64,000 bases of DNA from Euptelea pleiosperma (Eukaryota > Streptophyta > Magnoliopsida > Ranunculales > Eupteleaceae), in contig JASUTR010000036.1 in NCBI GenBank assembly GCA_035048495.1, positions 1 through 64,000 of the forward strand, given 5' to 3'. The notes beneath the pieces were generated by a model. It did no database searches, was not told the origin of the DNA, and saw only the letters and a list, made by a program, of their open reading frames with translations. Shown here piece by piece: positions 1 to 13,600 of this stretch; position 1 is the first letter of the stretch, and each line of letters opens with the position of its first letter. The position numbers and the translations under genes are program-made.

Positions 1-2770
1 GAGTAAAATTACGAGGTCTGATTGCGACAAGTCACAAGTTATAGGCTTCGGAATGTTACACACTAATTGAGTCGAATTTGAGACGTTGATGCACGGATGG
101 AGCTAACTTGTTTCGACTGTCCCAAATCTTGTTCCAACACTTCAAATCTGTAGAAACAATAGTAATAGAAGAGTTTGAGTCCAATTACGAGGTCTGGTTG
201 CCAAAAGTCACAAGTTATAGGCTTAGGAATGTAACACACAAACTGAGTCCAATTTGAGACGTTGACGCACGGATGGAGCTAACTTGTTTGACTGTCCCAA
301 ATTGTTCCACACTTCAAATCTGTTGAAACAATAGTAATGGAAGAGTTTGAGTCTAATTCTGAGGTTCGGTTACGAAAAGTCACAAGTTATAGGCTTCAGA
401 ATGTAACCAGAAACTGAGTCCAATTTGAGACGTTGACGAACGGATGGAGCTAACTTGTTTCAACTGTCCCGAATCTTGTTCCAACACTTCAAATATGTTG
501 AAACAATAGTAATGGAAGAGTTTGAGTCTAATTATGAGGTCCGGTTGCGAAAAAGTCACAAGTTATAGGCTTCGGAATGTAACTCACAAACTGAGTCCAA
601 TTTGAGACGTTGACAAACGGATGGAGCTAACTTGTTTTGACTGTCCCGAATCTTGTTCAACGCTTCAAATATGTTGAAACAATAGTAATGGAAGAGTATG
701 AGTCTAATTATGAGGTCCGGTTGCGAAAAAGTCACAAGTTATAGGCTTCGGAATGTAAACACAAACTGAGTCCAGTTTGAGACATTGACGAACGGATGGA
801 GCTAACTTGTTTCGACTGTCCCGAATCTTGTTCAACACTTCAAATGTGTTGAAACAATAGTAATGGAAGAATTTGAGTCTAATTACGAGGTCCAGTTGCG
901 AAAAAGTCACAAGTTATAGGGTTCGGAACGTAACACACAAACAGAGTACAATTTGAGCGTTGACGAACGGATGGAGCTAACTTGTTTTGACTGTCCCGAA
1001 TCTTGTTTCAACACTTCAAATATGTTTGAAACAATAGTAATGGAAGAGTTTGAGTCTAATTACGAGGTCCGGCTGCGAAAAAGTCACAAGTTATAGGCTT
1101 CGGAATGTAAACACAAACTGAGTCCAATTTGAGACATTGACGAACGGATGGAGCTAACTTGTTTCAACTGTCCCGAATCTTGTTCCAACACTTCAAATGT
1201 GTTGAAACAATAGTAATGGAAGAATTCGAGTCTAATTACGAGGTCCAGTTGCGAAAAAAGTCACAAGTTATAGGGTTCGGAACGTAACACACAAACAGAG
1301 TACAATTTGAGACGTTGACGAACGGATGGAGCTAACTTGTTTTGACTGTCCCAAATCTGTTTCAACACTTCAAATGTGTTGAAACAATAGTAATAGAAGA
1401 GTTTGAGTCCAATCACGAGGTCCGGTTGCGAAAAAGTCACAAGTTATAGGCTTCGGAATGCAACACAGAAATGAGTCCAATTTGAGACGTTGACGTACGG
1501 ATGGAGCTAACTTGTTTCGACCGTCCCGAATCTTGTTCCAACACATCAAATGTGGTGAAACAATAGTAATACAAGAGTTTGAGTCCAATTACGAGGTCGG
1601 TACGAAAAAGTCACAAGTTATAGGCTTCAGAATGTAACACAGAAACTGAGTCCAATTTGAGACGTTGACGAACGGATGGAGCTAACTTGTTTCAACTATC
1701 CCGAATCTTGTTCCAACACTTCAAATATGTTGAAACAATAGTAATGGAAGAGTTTGAGTCTAATTATGAGGTCCGGTTGCGAAAAAGTCACAAGGTATAG
1801 GCTTCGGAATGTAACACACAAACTGAGTCCAATTTGAGACATTGACGAACGGATGGAGCTAACTTGTTTCGACTGTCCCGAATCTTGTTCCAACACTTCA
1901 AATATGTTGAAACAATAGTAATGGAAGAATTCGAGTCTAATTACGAGGTCCAGTTGCGAAAAAAGTCACAAGTTATAGGGTTCGGAACGTAACACACAAA
2001 CAGAGTACAATTGAGACGTTGCGAACGGATGGAGCTAACTTGTTTTGACTGTCCCAAATCTTGTTTCAACACTTCAAATGTGTTGAAACATAGTAATAGA
2101 AGAGTTTGAGACCAATCACGAGGTCCGGTTGCGAAAAAGTCACAAGTTATAGGCTTCGGAATGCAACACAGAAACTGAGTCCAATTTGAGACGTTGACGT
2201 ACGGATGGAGCTAACTTGTTTCGACCGTCCCGAATCTTGTTCCAACACTTCAAATGTGTTGAAACAATAGTAATGGAAGAATTCGAGTCTAATTCGAGGT
2301 CCAGTTGCGAAAAAAGTCACAAGTTATAGGGTTCGGAACGTAACACACAAACAGAGTACAATTTGAGACGTTGACGAACGGATGGAGCTAACTTGTTTTG
2401 ACTGTCCCAAATCTTGTTTCAACACTTCAAATGTGTTGAAACAATAGTAATAGAAGAGTTTGAGACCAATCACGAGGTCCGGTTGCGAAAAAGTCACAAG
2501 TTATAGGCTTCGGAATGCAACACAGAAACTGAGTCCAATTTGAGACGTTGACGTACGGATGGAGCTAACTTGTTTCGACCGTCCCGAATCTTGTTCCAAC
2601 ACTTCAAATGTGTTGAAACAATAGTAATGGAAGAATTCGAGTCTAATTACGAGGTCCAGTTGCGAAAAAAGTCACAAGTTATAGGGTTCCGAACGTAACA
2701 CACAAACAGAGTACAATTTGAGACGTTGACGAACGGATGGAGCTAACTTGTTTTGACTGTCCCGAATCTT

Positions 2771-2797
2771 GTTTCAACACTTCAAATGTGTTGAAAC
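2771..2797. other. Representative 27-bp perfect dyad of the satellite monomer
   Basis: The arms gtttcaacac and gtgttgaaac are perfect reverse complements separated by ttcaaat. This form (tttc instead of ttcc before the arm) recurs through the array; monomers with gttccaacac keep an almost complete dyad, and the T-type monomer (caatacttc...gtgttgaacaat) weakens it. Dyad symmetry able to extrude hairpins is a known feature of several centromeric satellites. Here it also marks deletion and insertion breakpoints near 14.62, 19.89, 34.72, 39.48, 46.53 and 54.65 kb. Confidence 0.85.
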
Positions 2798-5700
2798 AAT
2801 AGTAATACAAGAGTTTGAGTCCAATTACGAGGTCCGGTTGCGAAAAAGTCACAAGTTATTGGCTTCGGAATGTAACACACAAACTGTGTCCAATTTGAGA
2901 CGTTGGCGCACGGATGGAGCTAACTCTTTTTGCCTGTCCCGAATCTTGTTCCAATACTTCAAATGTGTTGAACAATAATAATTGAAGAGTTTGAGTAAAA
3001 TTACGAGGTCTGATTGCGACAAAGTCACAAGTTATAGGCTTCGGAATGTTACACACTAATTCAGTCGAATTTGAGACGTTGATGCACGGATGGAGCTAAC
3101 TTGTTTCGACTGTCCCAAATCTTGTTCCAACACTTCAAATCTGTAGAAACAATAGTAATAGAAGAGTTTGAGTCCAATTACGAGGTCCGGTTGCCAAAAA
3201 GTCACAAGTTATAGGCTTAGGAATGTAACACACAAACTGAGTCCAATTTGAGACGTTGACGCACGGATGGAGCTAACTTGTTTTGACTGTCCCAAATATT
3301 GTTCCAACACTTCAAATCTGTTGAAACAATAGTAATGGAAGAGTTTGAGTCTAATTATGAGGTTCGGTTACGAAAAAGTCACAAGTTATAGGCTTCAGAA
3401 TGTAACACAGAAACTGAGTCCAATTTGAGACGTTGACGAACGGATTGAGCTAACTTGTTTCAACTGTCCCGAATCTTGTTCCAACACTTCAAATATGTTG
3501 AAACAATAGTAATGGAAGAGTTTGAGTCTAATTACGAGGTCCGGTTGCGAAAAAGTCACAAGTTATAGGCTTCGGAATGTAACACACAAACTGAGTCTAA
3601 TTTGAGACATTGACGAACGGATGGAGCTAACTTGTTTCGACTGTCCCGAATCTTGTTCCAACACTTCAAATGTGTTGAAACAATAGTAATGGAAGAATTC
3701 GAGTCTAATTACGAGGTCCAGTTGCGAAAAAAGTCACAAGTTATAGGATTCGGAACGTAACACACAAACAGAGTACAATTTGAGACGTTGACGAACGGAT
3801 GGAGCTAACTTGTTTTGACTGTCCCGAATCTTGCTTCAACACTTCAAATGTGTTGAAACAATAGTAATAGAAGAGTTTGAGTCCAATCACGAGGTCCGGT
3901 TTCGAAAAAGTCACAAGTTATAGGTTTCGGAATGCAACACAGAAACTGAGTCCAATTTGAGACGTTGACGTACGGATGGAGCTAACTTGTTTCGACCGTC
4001 CCGAATCTTGTTCCAACACATCAAATGTGTTGAAACAATAGTAATACAAGAGTTTGAGTCCAATTACGAGGTCCGGTTGCGAAAAAGTCACAAGTTATTG
4101 GCTTCGGAATGTAACACACAAACTGTGTCCAATTTGAGACGTTGACGCACGGATGGAGCTAACTTGTTTTGACTGTCCCAAATATTGTTCCAACACTTCA
4201 AATGTGTTGAAACAATAGTAATGGAAGAATTCGAGTCTAATTACGAGGTCCAGTTGCGAAAAAGTCACAAGTTATAGGGTTCGGAACGTAACACACAAAC
4301 AGAGTACAATTTGAGCCGTTGACGAACGGATGGAGCTAACTTGTTTTGACTGTCCCGAATCTTGTTTCAACACTTCAAATATGTTGAAACAATAGTAATG
4401 GAAGAGTTTGAGTCTAATTACGAGGTCCGGCTGCGAAAAAGTCACAAGTTATAGGCTTCGGAATGTAACACACAAACTGAGTCCAATTTGAGACATTGAC
4501 GAACGGATGGAGCTAACTTGTTTCAACTGTCCCGAATCTTGTTCCAACACTTCAAATGTGTTGAAACAATAGTAATGGAAGAATTCGAGTCTAATTACGA
4601 GGTCCAGTTGCGAAAAAGTCACAAGTTATAGGGTTCGGAACGTAACACACAAACAGAGTACAATTTGAGACGTTGACGAACGGATGGAGCTAACTTGTTT
4701 TGACTGTCCCAAATCTTGTTTCAACACTTCAAATGTGTTGAAACAATAGTAATAGAAGAGTTTGAGACCAATCACGAGGTCCGGTTGCGAAAAAGTCACA
4801 AGTTATAGGCTTCGGAATGCAACACAGAAACTGAGTCCAATTTGAGACGTTGACGTACGGATGGAGCTAACTTGTTTCGACCGTCCCGAATCTTGTTCCA
4901 ACACATCAAATGTGGTGAAACAATAGTAATACAAGAGTTTGAGTCCAATTACGAGGTCCGGTTACGAAAAAGTCACAAGTTATAGGCTTCGGAATGTAAC
5001 ACAGAAACTGAGTCCAATTTGAGACGTTGACGAACGGATGGAGCTAACTTGTTTCAACTATCCCGAATCTTGTTCCAACACTTCAAATATGTTGAAACAA
5101 TAGTAATGGAAGAGTTTGAGTCTAATTATGAGGTCCGGTTGCGAAAAAGTCACAAGTTATAGGCTTCGGAATGTAACACACAAACTGAGTCCAATTTGAG
5201 ACATTGACGAACGGATGGAGCTAACTTGTTTCGACTGTCCCGAATCTTGTTCCAACACTTCAAATATGTTGAAACAATAGTAATGGAAGAATTCGAGTCT
5301 AATTACGAGGTCCAGTTGCAAAAAAAGTCACAAGTTATAGGGTTCCGAACGTAACACACAAACAGAGTACAATTTGAGACGTTGACGAACGGATGGAGCT
5401 AACTTGTTTTGACTATCCCGAATCTTGTTTCAACACTTCAAATGTGTTGAAACAATAGTAATAGAAGAGTTTGAGTCCAATCACGAGGTCCGGTTGCGAA
5501 AAAGTCACAAGTTATAGGCTTCGGAATGCAACACAGAAACTGAGTCCAATTTGAGACGTTGACGTACGGATGGAGCTAACTTGTTTCGACTGTCCCGAAT
5601 CTTGTTCCAACACATCAAATGTGTTGAAACAATAGTAATACAAGAGTTTGAGTCCAATTACGAGGTCCGGTTGCGAAAAAGTCACAAGTTATTGGCTTCG

Positions 5701-8700
5701 GAATGTAACACACAAACTGTGTCCAATTTGAGACGTTGACGCACGGATGGAGCTAACTCTTTTTGCCTGTCCCGAATCTTGTTCCAATACTTCAAATGTG
5801 TTGAACAATAATAATGGAAGAGTTTGAGTAAAATTACGAGGTCTGATTGCCACAAAGTCACAAGTTATAGGCTTCAGAATGTTACACACTAATTGAGTCG
5901 AATTTGAGACGTTGATGCACGGATGGAGCTAACTTGTTTCGACTGTCCCAAATCTTGTTCCAACACTTCAAATCTGTAGAAACAATAGTAATAGAAGAGT
6001 TTGAGTCCAATTACGAGGTCCGGTTGCGAAAAAGTCACAAGTTATAGGCTTAGGAATGTAACACACAAACTGAGTCCAATTTGAGACGTTGACGCACGGA
6101 TGGAGCTAACTTGTTTTAACTGTCCCAAATATTGTTCCAACACTTCAAATCTGTTGAAACAATAGTAATGGAAGAGTTTGAGTCTAATTATGAGGTCCGG
6201 TTACGAAAAAGTCACAAGTTATAGGCTTCAGAATGTAACACAGAAACTGAGTCCAATTTGAGACGTTGACGAACGGATGGAGCTAACTTGTTTCAACTGT
6301 CCCGAATCTTGTTCCAACACTTCAAATATGTTGAAACAATAGTAATGGAAGAGTTTGAGTCTAATTATGAGGTCCGGTTGCGAAAAAGTCACAAGTTATA
6401 GGCTTCGGAATGTAACACAGAAACTGAGTCCAATTTGAGACGTTGACGAACGGATGGAGCTAACTTGTTTCAACTGTCCCGAATCTTGTTCCAACACTTC
6501 AAATATGTTGAAACAATAGTAATGGAAGAGTTTGAGTCTAATTATGAGGTCCGGTTGCGAAAAAGTCACAAGTTATAGGCTTCGGAATGTAACTCACAAA
6601 CTGAGTCCAATTTGAGACGTTGACGAACGGATGGAGCTAACTTGTTTTGACTGTCCCGAATCTTGTTTCAACACTTCAAATATGTTGAAACAATAGTAAT
6701 GGAAGAGTTTGAGTCTAATTACGAGGTCCGGCTGCGAAAAAGTCACAAGTTATAGGCTTCGGAATGTAACACACAAACTGAGTCCAATTTGAGACATTGA
6801 CGAACGGATGGAGCTAACTTGTTTCAACTGTCCCGAATCTTGTTCCAACACTTCAAATGTGTTGAAACAATAGTAATGGAAGAATTCGAGTCTAATTACG
6901 AGGTCCAGTTGCAAAAAAAGTCACAAGTTATAGGGTTCGGAACGTAACACACAAACAGAGTACAATTTGAGACGTTGACGAACGGATGGAGCTAACTTGT
7001 TTTGACTGTCCCAAATCTTGTTTCAACACTTCAAATGTGTTGAAACAAAAGTAATAGAAGAGTTTGAGTCTAATCACGAGGTCCGGTTGCGAAAAAGTCA
7101 CAAGTTATAGGCTTCGGAATGCAACACAGAAATTGAGTCCAATTTGAGACGTTGACGTACGGATGGAGCTAACTTGTTTCGACCGTCCCGAATCTTGTTC
7201 CAACACATCAAATGTGTTGAAACAATAGTAATACAAGAGTTTGAGTCCAATTACGAGGTCCAGTTGCGAAAAAGTCACAAGTTATTGGCTTCGGAATGTA
7301 ACACACAAACTGTGTCCAATTTGAGACGTTGGCGCACGGATGGAGCTAACTCTTTTTGCCTGTCCCGAATCTTGTTCCAATACTTCAAATGTGTTGAACA
7401 ATAATAATTGAAGAGTTTGAGTAAAATTACGAGGTCTGATTGCGACAAAGTCACAAGTTATAGGCTTCGGAATGTTACACACTAATTCAGTCGAATTTGA
7501 GACGTTGATGCACGGATGGAGCTAACTTGTTTCGACTGTCCCAAATCTTGTTCCAACACTTCAAATCTGTAGAAACAATAGTAATAGAAGAGTTTGAGTC
7601 CAATTACGAGGTCCGGTTGCCAAAAAGTCACAAGTTATAGGCTTAGGAATGTAACACACAAACTGAGTCCAATTTGAGACGTTGACGCACGGATGGAGCT
7701 AACTTGTTTTGACTGTCCCAAATATTGTTCCAACACTTCAAATCTGTTGAAACAATAGTAATGGAAGAGTTTGAGTCTAATTATGAGGTTCGGTTACGAA
7801 AAAGTCACAAGTTATAGGGTTCAGAATGTAACACAGAAACTGAGTCCAATTTGAGACGTTGACGAACGGATGGAGCTAACTTGTTTCAACTGTCCCGAAT
7901 CTTGTTCCAACACTTCAAATATGTTGAAACAATAGTAATGGAAGAGTTTGAGTCTAATTACGAGGTCCGGTTGCGAAAAAGTCACAAGTTATAGGCTTCG
8001 GAATGTAACACACAAACTGAGTCTAATTTGAGACATTGACGAACGGATGGAGCTAACTTGTTTCGACTGTCCCGAATCTTGTTCCAACACTTCAAATGTG
8101 TTGAAACAATAGTAATGGAAGAATTCGAGTCTAATTACGAGGTCCAGTTGCGAAAAAAGTCACAAGTTATAGGGTTCGGAACGTAACACACAAACAGAGT
8201 ACAATTTGAGACGTTGACGAACGGATGGAGCTAACTTGTTTTGACTGTCCCGAATCTTATTTCAACACTTCAAATGTGTTGAAACAATAGTAATAGAAGA
8301 GTTTGAGTCCAATCACGAGGTCCGGTTGCGAAAAAGTCACAAGTTATAGGTTTCGGAATGCAACACAGAAACTGAGTCCAATTTGAGACGTTGACGTACG
8401 GATGGAGCTAACTTGTTTCGACCGTCCCGAATCTTGTTCCAACACATCAAATGTGTTGAAACAATAGTAATACAAGAATTTGAGTCCAATTACGAGGTCC
8501 GGTTGCGAAAAAGTCACAAGTTATTGGCTTCGGAATGTAACACACAAACTGTGTCCAATTTGAGACGTTGACGCACGGATGGAGCTAACTCTTTTTGCCT
8601 GTCCCGAATTTTGTTCCAATACTTCAAATGTGTTGAACAATAATAATGGAAGAGTTTGAGTAAAATTACGAGGTCTGATTGCGACAAAGTCACAAGTTAT

Positions 8701-10669
8701 AGGCTTCAGAATGTAACACACAAACTGAGTCCAATTTGAGACGTTGACGCACGGATGGAGCTAACTTGTTTTGACTGTCCCAAATATTGTTCCAACACTT
8801 CAAATATGTTGAAACAATAGTAATGGAAGAGTTTGAGTCTAATTATGAGGTCCGGTTGCGAAAAAGTCACAAGTTATAGGCTTCGGAATGTAACTCACAA
8901 ACAGAGTCCAATTTGAGACGTTGACAAACGGATGGAGCTAACTTGTTTTGACTGTCCCGAATCTTGTTCAACGCTTCAAATATGTTGAAACAATAGTAAT
9001 GGAAGAGTATGAGTCTAATTATGAGGTCCGGTTGCGAAAAAGTCACAAGTTATAGGCTTCGGAATGTAACACACAAACTGAGTCCAGTTTGAGACATTGA
9101 CGAACGGATGGAGCTAACTTGTTTCGACTGTCCCGAATCTTGTTCCAACACTTCAAATGTGTTGAAACAATAGTAATGGAAGAATTCGAGTCTAATTACG
9201 AGGTCCAGTTGCGAAAAAGTCACAAGTTATAGGGTTCGGAACGTAACACACAAACAGAGTCCAATTTGAGACGTTGACAAACGGATGGAGCTAACATGTT
9301 TTGACTGTCCCGAATCTTGTTCAACGCTTCAAATATGTTGAAACAATAGTAATGGAAGAGTATGAGTCTAATTATGAGGTCCGGTTGCGAAAAAGTCACA
9401 AGTTATAGGCTTCGGAATGTAACACACAAACTGAGTCCAGTTTGAGACATTGACGAACGGATGGAGCTAACTTGTTTCGACTGTCCCGAATCTTGTTCCA
9501 ACACTTCAAATGTGTTGAAACAATAGTAATGGAAGAATTCGAGTCTAATTACGAGGTCCAGTTGCGAAAAAGTCACAAGTTATAGGGTTCGGAACGTAAC
9601 ACACAAACAGAGTACAATTTGAGCCGTTGACGAACGGATGGAGCTAACTTGTTTTGACTGTCCCGAATCTTGTTTCAACACTTCAAATATGTTGAAACAA
9701 TAGTAATGGAAGAGTTTGAGTCTAATTACGAGGTCCGGCTGCGAAAAAGTCACAAGTTATAGGCTTCGGAATGTAACACACAAACTGAGTCCAATTTGAG
9801 ACATTGACGAACGGATGGAGCTAACATGTTTCAACTGTCCCGAATCTTGTTCCAACACTTCAAATGTGTTGAAACAATAGTAATGGAAGAATTCGAGTCT
9901 AATTACGAGGTCCAGTTGCGAAAAAAGTCACAAGTTATAGGGTTCGGAACGTAACACACAAACAGAGTACAATTTGAGACGTTGACGAACGGATGGAGCT
10001 AACTTGTTTTGACTGTCCCAAATCTTGTTTCAACACTTCAAATGTGTTGAAACAATAGTAATAGAAGAGTTTGAGTCCAATCACGAGGTCCGGTTGCGAA
10101 AAAGTCATAAGTTATAGGCTTCGGAATGCAACACAGAAACTGAGTCCAATTTGAGACGTTGACGTACGGATGGAGCTAACTTGTTTCGACCGTCCCGAAT
10201 CTTGTTCCAACACATCAAATGTGGTGAAAGAATAGTAATACAAGAGTTTGAGTCCAATTACGAGGTCCGGTTACGAAAAAGTCACAAGTTATAGGCTTCA
10301 GAATGTAACACAGAAACTGAGTCCAATTTGAGACGTTGACGAACGGATGGAGCTAACTTGTTTCAACTATCCCGAATCTTGTTCCAACACTTCAAATATG
10401 TTGAAACAATAGTAATGGAAGAGTTTGAGTCTAATTATGAGGTCCGGTTGCGAAAAAGTCACAAGTTATAGGCTTCGGAATGTAACACACAAACTGAGTC
10501 CAATTTGAGACATTGACGAACGGATGGAGCTAACTTGTTTCGACTGTCCCGAATCTTGTTCCAACACTTCAAATATGTTGAAACAATAGTAATGGAAGAA
10601 TTCGAGTCTAATTACGAGGTCCAGTTGCGAAAAAGGTCACAAGTTATAGGGTTCCGAACGTAACACACA

Positions 10670-13600
10670 AACAGAGTACAATTTGAGACGTTGACGAACG
10701 GATGGAGCTAACTTGTTTTGACTATCCCGAATCTTGTTTCAACACTTCAAATGTGTTGAAACAATAGTAATAGAAGAGTTTGAGTCCAATCATGAGGTCC
10801 GGTTGCGAAAAAGTCACAAGTTATAGGCTTCGGAATGCAACACAGAAACTGAGTCCAATTTGAGACGTTGACGTACGGATGGAGCTAACTTGTTTCGACC
10901 GTCCCGAATCTTGTTCCAACACATCAAATGTGTTGAAACAATAGTAATACAAGAGTTTGAGTCCAATTACGAGGTCCGGTTGCGAAAAAGTCACAAGTTA
11001 TTGGCTTCGGAATGTAACACACAAACTGTGTCCAATTTGAGACGTTGACGCACGGATGGAGCTAACTCTTTTTGCCTGTCCGGAATCTTGTTCCAATACT
11101 TCAAATGTGTTGAACAATAATAATGGAAGAGTTTGAGTAAAATTACGAGGTCTGATTGCCACAAAGTCACAAGTTATAGGCTTCAGAATGTTACACACTA
11201 ATTGAGTCGAATTTGAGACATTGATGCACGGATGGAGCTAACTTGTTTCGACTGTCCCAAATCTTGTTCCAACACTTCAAATCTGTAGAAACAATAGTAA
11301 TAGAAGAGTTTGAGTCCAATTACGAGGTCCGGTTGCGAAAAAGTCACAAGTGATAGGCTTAGGAATGTAACACACAAACTGAGTCCAATTTGAGACGTTG
11401 ACGCACGGATGGAGCTAACTTGTTTTGACAGTCCCAAATATTGTTCCAACACTTCAAATCTGTTGAAACAATAGTAATGGAAGAGTTTGAGTCTAATTAT
11501 GAGGTCCGGTTACGAAAAAGTCACAAGTTATAGGCTTCAGAATGTAACACAGAAACTGAGTCCAATTTGAGACGTTGACGAACGGATGGAGCTAACTTGT
11601 TTCAACTGTCCCGAATCTTGTTCCAACACTTTAAATATGTTGAAACAATAGTAATGGAAGAGTTTGAGTCTAATTACGAGGTCCGGCTGCGAAAAAGTCA
11701 CAAGTTATAGGCTTCGGAATGTAACACACAAACTGAGTAAAATTTGAGACATTGACGAACGGATGGAGCTAACTTGTTTCAACTGTCCCGAATCTTGTTC
11801 CAAGACTTCAAATGTGTTGGAACAATAGTAATGGAAGAATTCGAGTCTAATTACGAGGTCCAGTTGCGAAAAAAGTCACAAGTTATAGGGTTCGGAACGT
11901 AACACACAAACAGAGTACAATTTGAGACGTTGACGAACGGATGGAGCTAACTTGTTTTGACTGTCCCAAATCTTGTTTCAACACTTCAAATGTGTTGAAA
12001 CAATAGTAATAGAAGAGTTTGAGTCCAATCACGAGGTCCGGTTGCGAAAAAGTCACAAGTTATAGGCTTCGGAATGCAACACAGAAACTGAGTCCCATTT
12101 GAGACGTTGACGTACGGATGGAGCTAACTTGTTTCGACCGTCCCGAATCTTGTTCCAACACATCAAATGTGGTGAAACAATAGTAATACAAGAGTTTGAG
12201 TCCAATTACGAGGTCCGGTTACGAAAAAGCCACAAGGTATAGGCTTCAGAATGTAACACAGAAACTGAGTCCAATTTGAGACGTTGACGAACGGATGGAG
12301 CTAACTTGTTTCAACTATCCCGAATCTTGTTCCAACACTTCAAATATGTTGAAACAATAGTAATGGAAGAGTTTGAGTCTAATTATGAGGTCCGGTTGCG
12401 AAAAAGTCACAAGTTATAGGCTTCGGAATGTAACTCACAAACTGAGTCCAATTTGAGACGTTGACGAACGGATGGAGCTAACTTGTTTTGACTGTCCCGA
12501 ATCTTGTTTCAACACTTCAAATGTGTTGAAACAATAGTAATAGAAGAGTTTGAGTCCAATCACGAGGTCCGGTTGCGAAAAAGTCACAAGTTATAGGCTT
12601 CGGAATGCAACACAGAAACTGAGTCCAATTTGAGACGTTGACGTACGGATGGAGCTAACTTGTTTCGACCGTTCCGAATCTTGTTCCAACACATCAAATG
12701 TGCTGAAACAATAGTAATACAAGAGTTTGAGTCCAATTACGAGGTCCGGTTGCGAAAAAGTCACAAGTTATTGGCTTCGGAATGTAACACACAAACTGTG
12801 TCCAATTTGAGACGTTGACGCACCGATGGAGCTAACTCTTTTTGCCTGTCCCGAATCTTGTTCCAATACTTCAAATGTGTTGAACAATAATAATGGAAGA
12901 GTTTGAGTAAAATTACGAGGTCTGATTGCGACAAAGTCCCAAGTTATAGGCTTCGGAGTGTTACACACTAATTGAGTCGAATTTGGGACGTTGATGCACG
13001 GATGGAGCTAACTTGTTTCGACTGTCCCAAATCTTGTTCCAACACTTCAAATCTGTAGAAACAATAGTAATAGAAGAGTTTGAGTCCAATTACGAGGTCC
13101 GGTTGCGAAAAAGTCACAAGTTATAGGCTTCGGAATGCAACACAGAAACTGAGTCCAATTTGAGACGTTGACGTACGGATGGAGTAACTTGTTTCGACCG
13201 TCCCGAATATAGTTCCAACACATCAAATATGTTGAAACAATAGTAATACAAGAGTTTGAGTCCAATTACGAGGTCCGGTTGCGAAAAAGTCACAAGTTAT
13301 AGGCTTCGGAATGTAACACACAAACTGAGTCCAATTTGAGACATTGACGAACGGATGGAGCTAACTTGTTTCGACTGTCCCGAATCTTGTTCCAACACTT
13401 CAAATGTGTTGAAACAATAGTAATGGAAGAATTCGAGTCTAATTACGAGGTCCAGTTGCGAAAAAGTCACAAGTTATAGGGTTCGGAACGTAACACACAA
13501 ACAGAGTACAATTTGAGCCGTTGACGAACGGATGGAGCTAACTTGTTTTGACTGTCCCGAATCTTATTTCAACACTTCAAATGTGTTGAAACAATAGTAA

